Of a DNA stretch of 64,000 bases, positions 27,447 to 36,445 are shown piece after piece. Position 1 is the first letter of the stretch. Each line of letters begins with the position of its first letter. The DNA comes from Cohnella faecalis (lineage in GTDB: Bacteria; Bacillota; Bacilli; Paenibacillales; Paenibacillaceae), in contig NZ_QXJM01000039.1 in NCBI RefSeq assembly GCF_003570905.1, positions 744,001 through 808,000 of the forward strand, read 5' to 3'. The position numbers were made by a program, and so were the translations under genes. Below the pieces are notes generated by a model. The model worked only from the letters and a program-made list of their open reading frames with translations, was not told where the DNA came from and did no database searches.

Positions 27447-27470
27447 GTCGTACAATTATAGTTGTGCGAC
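27447..27470. repeat. Left 24-bp dif-like site beside recombinase
   Basis: GTCGTACAA-TTATAG-TTGTGCGAC: two 9-bp arms, inverted with one mismatch, around a 6-bp centre. The exact reverse complement occurs at 28592-28615 on the other side of the tyrosine recombinase gene. The 9-6-9 layout is that of a tyrosine recombinase core site. Confidence 0.8.
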
Positions 27471-27586
27471 ATATGTACTACTTTATGGCGCTTCTGCACT
27501 CCGGTAGACCCAGTATAAGAAATAAAAAGTGATTAATCAACAAAAAATGACATTATTCCCGTCTCCGTTAATTGTTTCCTGTCTCT

Positions 27587-28570
27587 TTAAGTCCCCTCCA
27601 ATAGCTCCAGCAAGGTTTCTTCAACAAAGTCCGTTGCCGTTTTTTTAAGCTGATCGACCGTATGCAAGTAGCGTTGAGTCGTGTTGATATGCGTATGTCC
27701 GAGCGTCTCTTGAACTTGCTGCAAAGACGCCCCCCTCAGCAGAGCAAGAGTAGCGTTAGTGTGCCTTAGCCAATGGGGCGTCGGCGACTTGGCTAGACAT
27801 TGGGCGGCTGCCTGCTTAATAATTCTTTCGATTTGACGGGTCGAAATAGGGAATACCCTCGTTTCCGGCTCGCAGGTCGGACCGGCCGCATTCGTCAATG
27901 CACGGTAATCGGACAACCACCTCCAAAGCTCCCGGGGTACCTTTACGTTCCGTTCTTTCCCTCCCTTGCCTCGAACGACGTTCAGCCAAATGGACGTTTC
28001 CGCCGCATCCGAGCGGAAATCTATCCATCGGATGGCTGCCAGCTCCGATACCCGCAATCCAAGCGTTACAAGGCTCAGGCCGATCAAAAAGTCTCGGGTG
28101 CCGCTCTGGCGCAGCCGATCGAGCAAGTGGCCGGTTTCTTTGCGTGTCAGGAAGTGGTGCGTGCTTGTCACCTTGACTTGCGGAAGCTTGACGGAACTCG
28201 TCGGGTTCCGCGGGAACAGCGCTACGTTCGGATCGCTGCCCCATTTGAATAACGATTTGAGAGGGGCGATGAGCGCCGCTACGCTCGCCGAAGCGAGAGG
28301 CTTCGCCGAGCGGCTCGCTTTGCCCCGAATAAGTCCCAGCTTGTATTCCTCCAAATCCCTCCATGTCACGTCTTTTAGCCGCTTGCATGCGATGTGCTCC
28401 CGAAATTGCTTAATCGCTCTCTTGTAATTGTTAAGAGTGTGCGGCGATCTTCCCAGCAAGGAAAGAAATAACTCCACCGTGCGATCGTCGTCGAGCTCCT
28501 CTTCCGCATAGCTTGCGGCATTCGGTGAATCGTAATCGTTTTTGTTCGGGTCGTCTCCTTCAAATTCCAT
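27587..28570 (-). CDS. Tyrosine recombinase / phage-type integrase
   Basis: A 327-residue recombinase. The N-terminal SAM-like core-binding domain (ELFLSLLGRSPHTLNNYKRA) precedes the catalytic domain with Arg in LVTLGLRVSELAAI, Lys in VRGKGGKERNVKVP, His-x-x-Arg in PHWLRHTNATLALL, His in TLGHTHINTTQRY and Tyr at the end of that motif. The acidic N-terminal extension (EFEGDDPNKNDYD) is unusual. The start at 28570 follows GGAGGAGG. It is not XerC or XerD in context; it stands alone between two inverted 24-bp sites. Confidence 0.93.
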   Translation of the reverse strand: MEFEGDDPNKNDYDSPNAASYAEEELDDDRTVELFLSLLGRSPHTLNNYKRAIKQFREHIACKRLKDVTWRDLEEYKLGLIRGKASRSAKPLASASVAALIAPLKSLFKWGSDPNVALFPRNPTSSVKLPQVKVTSTHHFLTRKETGHLLDRLRQSGTRDFLIGLSLVTLGLRVSELAAIRWIDFRSDAAETSIWLNVVRGKGGKERNVKVPRELWRWLSDYRALTNAAGPTCEPETRVFPISTRQIERIIKQAAAQCLAKSPTPHWLRHTNATLALLRGASLQQVQETLGHTHINTTQRYLHTVDQLKKTATDFVEETLLELLEGT

Positions 28571-28591
28571 GGATTTGCCTCCTCCCATCGA

Positions 28592-28615
28592 GTCGCACAA
28601 CTATAATTGTACGAC
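28592..28615. repeat. Right 24-bp dif-like site beside recombinase
   Basis: The exact reverse complement of the left site (arms GTCGCACAA and TTGTACGAC, centre CTATAA). It lies 22 bp upstream of the recombinase start and overlaps a plausible promoter on the - strand (TTGTAC about 17 bp from an AT-rich TATAG). Read directly, the two sites and the following ATGTAC-ACTTT also form an imperfect direct repeat. Confidence 0.8.
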
Positions 28616-28706
28616 AGCAAACATGTACAACTTTGCAGCCGGTAAATTTAGAATTCGGCGATATAAACTATATCGCTGAATGGCGATGGGGGACAAGGGG
28701 GACTAG

Positions 28707-29354
28707 ATGCCGGGATACGCGGAAGAACGCACGACAAGGACTATTCGAAAGTGTAAAGCGGCGCTCGAATTAGCCGGTTGGGATTCCCCGGCGGTCCGAT
28801 GGATGGAATTGCTTCGTGACCGCCATGAAGAAACCTACCGTCATTGCGTCCGAGTCTCGCTACTGGGAGAGAAGCTGGCCCGATCCTTGCGGATGAGCGA
28901 GCAAGATATCGAAGCGCTAGTCAGAGGCTGTCTCCTGCACGATGTAGGCAAGCTGTTAGTTTCGCTCGCCATTTTGGACGCGTCCGGCCCGCTTGATGAG
29001 CGGCAATGGGATGAGATGAAGCGGCATCCGAGAATCGGCGCGGATATTTTGGAAAGCATGGGATTGCGAGGCGAGATCATCGATCTTGTCCTCCATCATC
29101 ACGAGAGGTGGGATGGGCAAGGCTATCCGAGCGGGCTGCATAAGGAGGAAATACCTTACGGCGCGCGAATATGCGCTGTCGTCGACGCCTTCGACAGCAT
29201 GATGTCGGACCGGCCCTATCGCCAAGGGAAGACCGTGAGCGAAGCGCTCGAGGAGCTGCGCAAGCATGCCGGTACCCAATTCGACGAGGCCATCGTCGAG
29301 AGCTTCTCCCGCTTAGCGGAAGAGCTTGGCCGAATGTACGACATATTCGGATAA
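28707..29354 (+). CDS. HD-GYP-domain c-di-GMP phosphodiesterase
   Basis: A 215-residue, essentially stand-alone HD-GYP domain. All canonical motifs are present: HCVRVSLLGEKLA, GCLLHDVGKLLVSLAIL, HPRIGADIL, LHHHERWDGQGYPSGL, ARICAVVDAFDSMMSDRPYR. Predicted activity is hydrolysis of c-di-GMP. No sensor domain is attached. Its stop is 24 bp before cheW, so it appears to be the first gene of a chemosensory operon and a plausible output module. Confidence 0.93.
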   Translation: MPGYAEERTTRTIRKCKAALELAGWDSPAVRWMELLRDRHEETYRHCVRVSLLGEKLARSLRMSEQDIEALVRGCLLHDVGKLLVSLAILDASGPLDERQWDEMKRHPRIGADILESMGLRGEIIDLVLHHHERWDGQGYPSGLHKEEIPYGARICAVVDAFDSMMSDRPYRQGKTVSEALEELRKHAGTQFDEAIVESFSRLAEELGRMYDIFG

Positions 29355-29378
29355 TGGAACGGGAGGAGAACGCGCACA

Positions 29379-29807
29379 ATGAACGGCTCCGATCAGGATC
29401 AATACGTGGAATTCAGTTTGGGGCGAGAAAAATACGCCATCCTTATTTCGGAAATACATGAAATCATTAGAATGCAAGATATTACTCAAGTTCCGAGCAG
29501 TCCAAGGTATGTTAGGGGGGTCATTAATTTAAGAGGCAAAATCGTGCCGGTTATCAGTCTTCGCTCCTTGTTGTCGCTGGCAGAGGAGAACGCGAGCAAA
29601 GCGACCCGGATCGTCGTGGTCAATCATAGGGAGGAGTCCGTCGGCATTATTGTCGACAACGTGAACAAAGTCGTGCGGTTTTCGGATATCCAGCCTCCTC
29701 CCGATCGGGTAGGGGGGATTAGCGGAGTGTTTTTCGCCGGGATTGGCTTCTCGGGCGAAGATTTGGTCGGCATTCTTCGATTGGGCGAGGTGCTTCTGAA
29801 AGAATAG
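29379..29807 (+). CDS. cheW: CheW-like coupling protein
   Basis: A 142-residue CheW-domain adaptor that links receptors to CheA. Conserved parts: YVEFSLGREKYAILISEIHE, SSPRYVRGVINLRGKIVPVI, GIIVDNVNKVVRFSDIQPPP. Tightly packed (13 bp) before cheA. This belongs to an accessory cluster, not the flagellar chemotaxis operon: no cheB, cheR, cheC, cheD or cheY is nearby. Confidence 0.93.
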   Translation: MNGSDQDQYVEFSLGREKYAILISEIHEIIRMQDITQVPSSPRYVRGVINLRGKIVPVISLRSLLSLAEENASKATRIVVVNHREESVGIIVDNVNKVVRFSDIQPPPDRVGGISGVFFAGIGFSGEDLVGILRLGEVLLKE

Positions 29808-29820
29808 GGGGAGGTTCGTG

Positions 29821-31830
29821 ATGTACGACATGACGGCCTATCGGTCGCTCTACTTGGAGGAACTGGACGATCAACTGCGGCTGATGGAAGAGGAAGTTCT
29901 TTTTCTTGAGCGCGATGGGGAATCCGTTGAAGGAATTCAACGGTTATTCCGCGCGGCTCACACGTTGAAGGGCTCTTCGGCCGCAATGGGCTACGAAAGA
30001 ATGAAGCGGCTCACTCACGAAATGGAGCACGTCCTCGAGAAGGTGAGAAACCGGGAGCTCACGGTGACCCGTGTGCTTGCTACCCTATTTTTTCGCTGCG
30101 TGGATCGAATGAAAAAGCTGAAGGAGGAAATAGCGGAACAGAGCGAGGAGAAGGCGGCGATCGACGATCTTGTAGACAGTCTCCGGGACAAGGACGGTTA
30201 TTCGGCAACAACGACTGGCACCCGTACCTTTCCGGATAAATTCCCGCTGTCGGACGAGGAGTATAGATTGGCTCGCCAAAGGCTGGACGTTGGCGATCGA
30301 ATATATATGCTGCGGACATCGCTCTCGCAGCAATGCGTGATGAAGACGGCGAGATCGGCGGTCATATCCGGCCTTCTCGGAGAGTGCGGTATCGTGCTTT
30401 GGTCGGACGCCGAATATGGAGATGCGGACGAGCGGGAAGAAAGTCCTGCGCTGTGGCTCGTAGCGAGCGGAATCTCTCCCGACGAGTTGGCCGCAGAAGC
30501 TCGATCTTGGGTAGATGTAGACGAAGTCGAGCTGCTTGAGTGCGGAGCGGAGCGATTGGCGGCCAAGGATCGGCGTGCCAAGGAGGAGCTCTCGACTTCG
30601 GAGGAGCCTATAGCGATTACGACGGCCGGAGCGAAATCGCGCGGGCAGACGATTCGCGTCAGCGTCGACCGGCTGGATCATATGATGAATCTGGTCGGTG
30701 AGCTCGTAATCGACCAAACCCGGTTCATTCAAGTTGAACGGGCATTGGGGCAAAAGTTCGGCACCAATGAAGCGGTAACCGAGCTGGAGCAAATCTCGGA
30801 TCATCTCGCGCGCGTTGTCGGAGATCTTCAGGAAAGCGTCATGAAGGTGCGGATGCTTCCTATCGATCAGCTGTTCAGCCGGTTTCCCAGATTGGTTCGC
30901 GACTTGTGCCACTCGCTTGGCAAGGAAGTCGAGTTCTTGATAGAAGGCAAAGAGACGGAGCTTGATCGTACGCTTATCGAGGAAATCGGGGATCCGCTCA
31001 TTCATCTTATTCGCAACGCCATCGATCACGGCGTCGAGGATCCAGCCGACCGCCGGGCGGCGGGCAAGTCCGAGTGCGGAAAGCTTACGGTAAGCGCTTA
31101 TCACGAAGACAATCAGGTTGTTATCGTCGTTGCGGACGACGGCTCGGGCATCGATGGAGGCCGCTTGCTGCGGAAGGCGGTCGACACCGGGGTTATTTCC
31201 GCTGCGGAAGCGGAGGCTTATTCGGAGCGGCAGGCGGTCGATCTCATTTTTCATCCCGGCCTTTCTACGGCATCCAGCGTAAGCGATATTTCCGGCCGGG
31301 GCGTCGGAATGGATATCGTCCGCGCGGGAATCGAGAAAATGAACGGAATCATCGATGTCGAAACGGAGCGGGGACGAGGAACGAGGTTCAAAATCCGGCT
31401 GCCGCTGACGCTCGCGATCATCACAGGCTTGTTGACCGAGGTTGGGGATCAGACCTTCATTTTGCCTATGAGCAATGTGTCGGAGATCGTCCGGATTGAT
31501 CCTAAAGCAATCGCGAGAGTAAATGGAGTTCCCGTTCTAACGCTTCGAGGACAAGTTATTCCCATTACATGGCTGCACGATCAATTCGGGCTGTCTCGCC
31601 AAGCGGGAAGCAGGAAGCAGATCCCGATCGTTGTAATCGGACGGGCGGACAAACGCATGGCGCTTGCCGTCGATCGGTTGGTCGGCAATCAGGACGTCGT
31701 CATCAAATCGCTGGGCGGATACATCGGACAAGTTGAAGGAATCGCGGGAGCGACGATCCTGGGGAGCGGGAAGGTTGCGCTTATTCTGGAGATCGGCGGA
31801 ATTATGAAGATGGCCGGCAGGAGTGTCTGA
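29821..31830 (+). CDS. cheA: CheA-type histidine kinase
   Basis: A 669-residue chemosensory kinase. P1 (residues 1-105) has the phosphorylated His in LFRAAHTLKGSSAAMGYERM. The 130-260 region resembles a diverged P2. Dimerisation P3 starts at VSVDRLDHMMNLVGELVIDQ. The P4 ATPase has the N box HLIRNAIDHGVEDPADR, VADDGSGID and SDISGRGVGMDIV. P5 is a CheW-like domain (LRGQVIPITWL). The ATG at 29821 follows GGGGGAGG by 7 bases. With no CheY or CheB nearby, its phosphoryl acceptor is unknown. Confidence 0.94.
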   Translation: MYDMTAYRSLYLEELDDQLRLMEEEVLFLERDGESVEGIQRLFRAAHTLKGSSAAMGYERMKRLTHEMEHVLEKVRNRELTVTRVLATLFFRCVDRMKKLKEEIAEQSEEKAAIDDLVDSLRDKDGYSATTTGTRTFPDKFPLSDEEYRLARQRLDVGDRIYMLRTSLSQQCVMKTARSAVISGLLGECGIVLWSDAEYGDADEREESPALWLVASGISPDELAAEARSWVDVDEVELLECGAERLAAKDRRAKEELSTSEEPIAITTAGAKSRGQTIRVSVDRLDHMMNLVGELVIDQTRFIQVERALGQKFGTNEAVTELEQISDHLARVVGDLQESVMKVRMLPIDQLFSRFPRLVRDLCHSLGKEVEFLIEGKETELDRTLIEEIGDPLIHLIRNAIDHGVEDPADRRAAGKSECGKLTVSAYHEDNQVVIVVADDGSGIDGGRLLRKAVDTGVISAAEAEAYSERQAVDLIFHPGLSTASSVSDISGRGVGMDIVRAGIEKMNGIIDVETERGRGTRFKIRLPLTLAIITGLLTEVGDQTFILPMSNVSEIVRIDPKAIARVNGVPVLTLRGQVIPITWLHDQFGLSRQAGSRKQIPIVVIGRADKRMALAVDRLVGNQDVVIKSLGGYIGQVEGIAGATILGSGKVALILEIGGIMKMAGRSV

Positions 31831-31851
31831 AAATAACAATCGGAGAGGTGC

Positions 31852-33456
31852 ATGAGAATGAAGTGGTTCTATAACTTAAAAACGGGCGTAAAGCTGATTT
31901 CTTCGTTTTTGGTGCTTGCGGTGCTGATGGCTTTCGTCGGTTTGTTCGGAATAAGCAAGCTTGGAACGTTGAATGACAACCTCGAGGATATGTACGACAA
32001 TCAGCTTGTTTCGGTGCAATCGTTGATGGGGGCCCAAGTGAGCCTCAACGAGCTTCGCGTTCAATTGCGGAAGCTTTACATGGCGAGCGATCCATTCATG
32101 CAGAAGGATGTCATGGAATCGTACAAGCAGGAATACGACAAGATTGACGATGCTATCAAAGATTTCCGCGCGACGGATATGAGCGCCGCGTCTAAAGCGG
32201 GACTGAAGCAATTCGAAGACAGCATGGTTGAGTACCGCGATTATTACGAGCGCGGAATTGCGCTTTACCAAGAGAATAAGCTGGACGAGATGGAGAGCCT
32301 GATCAACGGCGACTATAACACGGCTTCAGGCATGACCAAGGGGTATTTGTCCAAGCTTGTCGAGATTAACGTATCCGAAGCGAAAAAGGCGCGAGACGAC
32401 GGAGCGAAAGTGTACTCTACTTCGCGGTTGATTACGTTCATCATTGTCGGCTTCGCCTTCGTTCTGAGCATCGTATTCGGTTATTTTATTTCGAGAATTA
32501 TTTCGGGTCCGCTCAACAGGGTCGTTGCTCTCGTGACGAAGGTAGCCGACGGAGATTTGCGCGAGACGATCGGGCTCGGCACGAAGGACGAGATCGGCAA
32601 GCTAGGCAACGCTATAGACGCGATGGTTCGCAATTTGCGGAATATCGTCGGCTCGATTCTCGGAAACGCCCAGAGCGTGTCCGCGGCATCGCAGCAAATA
32701 TCGGCGAGCACAGAAGAAATTGCGAGCGGCAACGCGAACCAGGCTTCTTCTGCGCAGATGATCAGCGAGCTGTTTCAGGAGCTGTCCACGGCTATCCATT
32801 CCGTCGCGCAAAATACGGAACAGGCTTCGGAATTGTCGGAAGCGACGATCGATAAGGCGCGCGAGGGCGCCCAGGTTATCCAATCCTCGATGGACAGCAT
32901 GAGAGAAGTAAGCGGCACGATGTCCAGGCTCGAAGACGATTCGCAGAAGATCGGCGAGATTATCGAGGTTATCGAAGACATCGCCGACCAGACGAATTTG
33001 TTGGCGCTTAATGCGGCAATCGAGGCTGCTCGGGCGGGAGAGCAGGGGCGCGGCTTCGCGGTCGTCGCCGACGAGGTCAGGAAGCTGGCGGAGCGCAGCA
33101 GCGATGCGACGAAGCAAATTACCGGCATCATCAAGGGCATGCAGGAAAATACGCGCCAAAGCGTTATTGCGGTTCAGCAAAGCACCTCGTTCTCGACGCA
33201 GACGGAAGAATCGTTCCGTCGGATCGCCGCTTTCGTCAACGATGCCGGGAACAAGGTAACCGAGATCGCGGCCGCAAGCGAGGAGCAGGCCGCGCAAGCG
33301 TCCACCGTGCTTGAAGCGGTGGAAAGCATATCCGCGGCGACGGAGGAAGCGGCTTCCGCAAGCGAGGAAACGGCTGCGGCGGCTCAATCTCTAGCGCTCC
33401 TCGCCGAAGATTTGCAGCATGCGGTGTCCGTGTTTAAGGTTAATACGAACGGTTAA
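31852..33456 (+). CDS. Methyl-accepting chemotaxis receptor (4HB type)
   Basis: A 534-residue membrane receptor: TM1 ([20 protein letters not shown]), an extracytoplasmic four-helix-bundle sensor of about 150 residues, TM2 ([20 protein letters not shown]), HAMP ([20 protein letters not shown]) and a signalling domain with the conserved tip ([20 protein letters not shown], then [17 protein letters not shown]). It probably feeds the adjacent CheW/CheA. No C-terminal pentapeptide for CheR docking is visible. Last gene of the four-gene operon. Confidence 0.95.
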   Translation: MRMKWFYNLKTGVKLISSFLVLAVLMAFVGLFGISKLGTLNDNLEDMYDNQLVSVQSLMGAQVSLNELRVQLRKLYMASDPFMQKDVMESYKQEYDKIDDAIKDFRATDMSAASKAGLKQFEDSMVEYRDYYERGIALYQENKLDEMESLINGDYNTASGMTKGYLSKLVEINVSEAKKARDDGAKVYSTSRLITFIIVGFAFVLSIVFGYFISRIISGPLNRVVALVTKVADGDLRETIGLGTKDEIGKLGNAIDAMVRNLRNIVGSILGNAQSVSAASQQISASTEEIASGNANQASSAQMISELFQELSTAIHSVAQNTEQASELSEATIDKAREGAQVIQSSMDSMREVSGTMSRLEDDSQKIGEIIEVIEDIADQTNLLALNAAIEAARAGEQGRGFAVVADEVRKLAERSSDATKQITGIIKGMQENTRQSVIAVQQSTSFSTQTEESFRRIAAFVNDAGNKVTEIAAASEEQAAQASTVLEAVESISAATEEAASASEETAAAAQSLALLAEDLQHAVSVFKVNTNG

Positions 33457-33563
33457 GGACAATAGACCATAAGAACAGCGCCAAAACGAATGTGATGCCG
33501 GAATCGCTTCTCCTGTTAAGATAAATACTATAATCAAAGCTTCTAACAGGAGGAGTTTCGTTC

Positions 33564-34640
33564 ATGGCACAAGCAACCAAAATCCGACTTGGATTAATCG
33601 GTGCAGGCAATATCGGAAACGTTCACTTGCAGGAATTCGGAAAGCTGACGGAGCTGTGCGAGTTCGTTGCGGTTACGGACGCCTACTTGCCGCTGGCGGA
33701 GCAGCGCGCTAGCGAATATGGCATTCCCGTCGTAGCCAATACGCCTGAGGAGCTCATTCTGCGGGACGACGTCGATGCGGTTATCGTCGCCGTGCCGAAT
33801 ATGGCTCACGCTCCGCTTACGATTTTTGCGCTGGAGAATGGGAAGCATGTTCTGGTCGAAAAGCCGATGGGACTCGATTCGAACGCCGCCAAGGAAATCG
33901 TAAGAGCGCAGCAACGCACAGGCAAGACGGTCATGGTAGCCCATCAGATGCGGTGGGAGTCGCTTCCTCTCCAGGTGAAGGGCAAGATCGAAGCCGGAGA
34001 GCTTGGACGGATTTATACGGCGAAGACCGGCTGGTATCGCCGCAAAGGCATTCCCGGCTGGGGGACGTGGTTCACGCAGCAATCGCAATCCGGCGGCGGC
34101 CCGTTGATCGATATCGGCGTTCATATGCTGGATCTCGCCTTCTTCCTGATGGGCGAACCGAAGCCCGTATCCGTGTACGGTTCTACCTACGCGGAGTTCG
34201 GTCCCAAGAAAAAAGGGATCGGCGATTGGGGCAAGCCGGATTGGAACGGCGTATACGACGTGGAGGATTTGGCGACCGCGATCATCAAGATGGATGACGG
34301 CAGCTCGTTGACGCTCGAAGTGAGCTGGGCGGTGCATATGGACACGGACAGCGCGCCGTTCCTTCACTTGATGGGCTCCGAGGGCGGCGCATTCCTGAAA
34401 GGCGACCAAGGCAAATATTTGACGGAGCGGGACAACGCGACGGTCGATGAAGCACTCGTAACGCCGGTTGAAGACGAGGGTGCGCGCGTGCGGCTTAGCC
34501 GTCATTTCCTAGAGTGCGTGCGCGAAGGAAAAGAGCCTTGGACCAGCGCGGTTACGGGGCTGCGGAGCAACCTCATCATCGACGCGATTTACGAATCGTC
34601 CCGTACCGGCGGCGAAGTGAAGCTGGATTGGAGCTTGTAG
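33564..34640 (+). CDS. Gfo/Idh/MocA-family oxidoreductase
   Basis: A 358-residue NAD(P)-dependent sugar or inositol dehydrogenase-like enzyme. The Rossmann motif LGLIGAGNIGNVHLQEF is at the N-terminus; the catalytic Lys is in HVLVEKPMGLD; the C-terminal domain includes GGGPLIDIGVHMLDLAFFLM. The exact substrate cannot be assigned. A clear ACAGGAGGAG site precedes the ATG, and a TATAAT lies about 35 bp upstream. Monocistronic with its own terminator. Confidence 0.92.
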   Translation: MAQATKIRLGLIGAGNIGNVHLQEFGKLTELCEFVAVTDAYLPLAEQRASEYGIPVVANTPEELILRDDVDAVIVAVPNMAHAPLTIFALENGKHVLVEKPMGLDSNAAKEIVRAQQRTGKTVMVAHQMRWESLPLQVKGKIEAGELGRIYTAKTGWYRRKGIPGWGTWFTQQSQSGGGPLIDIGVHMLDLAFFLMGEPKPVSVYGSTYAEFGPKKKGIGDWGKPDWNGVYDVEDLATAIIKMDDGSSLTLEVSWAVHMDTDSAPFLHLMGSEGGAFLKGDQGKYLTERDNATVDEALVTPVEDEGARVRLSRHFLECVREGKEPWTSAVTGLRSNLIIDAIYESSRTGGEVKLDWSL

Positions 34641-34660
34641 ACTTCTCATCTTGTCATAGC

Positions 34661-34697
34661 AATCAGGGGCAGCTCCCGGGAGAGCTGCCCCTGATTT
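34661..34697 (+). terminator. Terminator after Gfo/Idh gene
   Basis: AATCAGGGGCAGCTC and GAGCTGCCCCTGATT form a 15-bp perfect stem, followed by TGCTG, so the U-tract is weak; it could act in both directions. Confidence 0.8.
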
Positions 34698-34744
34698 GCT
34701 GTTGAGTCGAGGTGTTGCGGTGACGAACAATCTCACTCCCTACA

Positions 34745-34794
34745 TTCGACAAAAATATTATGTTAAAATGATTTCGATATTATATTTTGTCGAA
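34745..34794. promoter_or_regulatory. Paired Spo0A-like boxes at diguanylate cyclase promoter
   Basis: TTCGACA (34745-34751) and TGTCGAA (34788-34794) are inverted copies of the Spo0A box TGTCGAA. Their flanks extend the match: ATTCGACAAAA and TTTTGTCGAAT are exact complements. The sequence between is AT-rich with TTAAAAT and TATTATATT that could serve as -10 elements. The boxes bracket the presumed promoter 40-90 bp before the GGDEF gene. Spo0A binding is inferred. Confidence 0.6.
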
Positions 34795-34832
34795 TTTATA
34801 CTTATAAACCTATTAGGAACGGGAGAGTCTCG

Positions 34833-36440
34833 ATGAGCGCCTCGAGAATTAGAGCGAAAGGTATTAAGCTATCCGTTATTATATCCGCGATAGTCCTCTT
34901 ATCCGTGGCTGCCACCTTTGCCTTCAATACGTTGGTAGGTTATCAAACGCAGAAGAGATCCCTATATAATAATACGCTCGACCTCAATAGAATTACCGCA
35001 AACGAGATGAGCAGAACGACGAATACAATCATTCTTTCGATGAAAGACGCCATGAAAACCGCTGCCGCCCATTTTGCCGATTCGTACGATAACGAAAAAA
35101 CGATTCAAACCGAAATGGACTTTTTCCAAAAGTCTGTCCCTTATTTTAATTCGGTCGCGCTTGTAAACGAGCAAGGGAGGTTAGCGGCGAGATCTCCGGA
35201 AAAGAAATCTGTAGTGGGTGAGCGGCTCGTTTCCGACGCGGCGCAGCAAGCGCTTAAGCTGAAAACTCCCCTCATTTCGGAGCCGTACACCACAACTACA
35301 ACGAAAAGGCTAATCGTACTGGTCAGCCACCCTATCTTCGATTCGACGGGCCATTATCGCGGCTTTATAGCCGGGACGATCTATCTTCAGGAGCCGAATG
35401 TTTTTCAGAATATACTCGGAAATCAAGCGCAAACGGAGAACGGTTCTTATTATTACGTAGTGGACTCTTCCGGCATATTGATTTACCATCCGGAAATGAG
35501 CCGAATTGGCGAAAAAGTGACGGAAAACCCTGTAGTCAAAAAAATAATGACGGGGCAAAACGGACAGACAGCGGTTACTAACACGAAGGGAACGCGATAT
35601 TTGGCCGGATTTTCCATCGTTCCGTCTGTCGGATGGGGTATCGTATCGCAGACGCCCGCCAGCAACGTGACGAAGAGCGCAACGGAAATAGTCGCTCATA
35701 TGGCGGCAATTTCGGCTCCGCTAGTCATTCTGCTTTTGCTGCTGGTTATTTGGATTTCTCATCGACTGACTTATCCGCTTAACAGGCTTGCCTACTGGGC
35801 GTCCAAATTCAACAGGGGGGAAGGAGTCGCCCCTGCGATTCCTCCGGCAAAAAATTGGAACTACGAAGCCAATGAATTGTACAGGACGGTGTCGGAGGCG
35901 TTCCGAATTATGGGGAGGAGAACGCAGGAGCTCTCCCTGGAAGTCAATACCGACCCTTTGACCGGACTTGCGAACCGCAGGTTCCTGGATGCCATCGTTT
36001 CGCAATGGATAGAGGAGAAGGTGCCCTTCGCGGTCGTCATGCTCGATCTGGACCACTTCAAATCCGTTAACGACACGTACGGTCATCAAATGGGAGACGA
36101 CGTTCTTCGATTTCTGGCCGTATGGCTCAATAGCGAAAAACGCGAAATCGACTATGGCTGCCGTTACGGCGGAGAAGAGTTCACGCTCCTCATGCCTTAC
36201 GCGGACGAAGAAATGGCGTTTCTGGTGGCGGAGCGGATTCGGCTTCACATGAGGGACGAGATCAATCCGATCGGGAAGCCGGTCACGTTGTCGCTCGGCA
36301 TTTCCTCCTTCCCTTATTCCGCCCAAGATGCGGCTTCTTTGTTCGGTCAAGCAGACGAAGCGTTGTACGATGCGAAGCAGAATGGCCGCAATCGAACGGT
36401 CATCTATCGGGCGGAGAAGGGGAAGAGCGAGCCTCAGTAA
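34833..36440 (+). CDS. Membrane diguanylate cyclase (Cache-GGDEF)
   Basis: A 535-residue enzyme making c-di-GMP from two GTP. N-terminal TM (LSVIISAIVLLSVAATFAF), an extracytoplasmic double Cache sensor (about 40-280; PYFNSVALVNEQGRLAARSP, YYVVDSSGILIYHP), a second TM (APLVILLLLLVIWIS), a HAMP-like linker, and a GGDEF domain (DPLTGLANRRFLD, VVMLDLDHFKSVNDTYGHQM, RYGGEEFTLLMP). The active-site variant GGEEF is catalytically competent in the family. No inhibitory RxxD is obvious. Monocistronic; the promoter carries Spo0A-like boxes. Confidence 0.94.
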   Translation: MSASRIRAKGIKLSVIISAIVLLSVAATFAFNTLVGYQTQKRSLYNNTLDLNRITANEMSRTTNTIILSMKDAMKTAAAHFADSYDNEKTIQTEMDFFQKSVPYFNSVALVNEQGRLAARSPEKKSVVGERLVSDAAQQALKLKTPLISEPYTTTTTKRLIVLVSHPIFDSTGHYRGFIAGTIYLQEPNVFQNILGNQAQTENGSYYYVVDSSGILIYHPEMSRIGEKVTENPVVKKIMTGQNGQTAVTNTKGTRYLAGFSIVPSVGWGIVSQTPASNVTKSATEIVAHMAAISAPLVILLLLLVIWISHRLTYPLNRLAYWASKFNRGEGVAPAIPPAKNWNYEANELYRTVSEAFRIMGRRTQELSLEVNTDPLTGLANRRFLDAIVSQWIEEKVPFAVVMLDLDHFKSVNDTYGHQMGDDVLRFLAVWLNSEKREIDYGCRYGGEEFTLLMPYADEEMAFLVAERIRLHMRDEINPIGKPVTLSLGISSFPYSAQDAASLFGQADEALYDAKQNGRNRTVIYRAEKGKSEPQ

Positions 36441-36445
36441 ATCTC

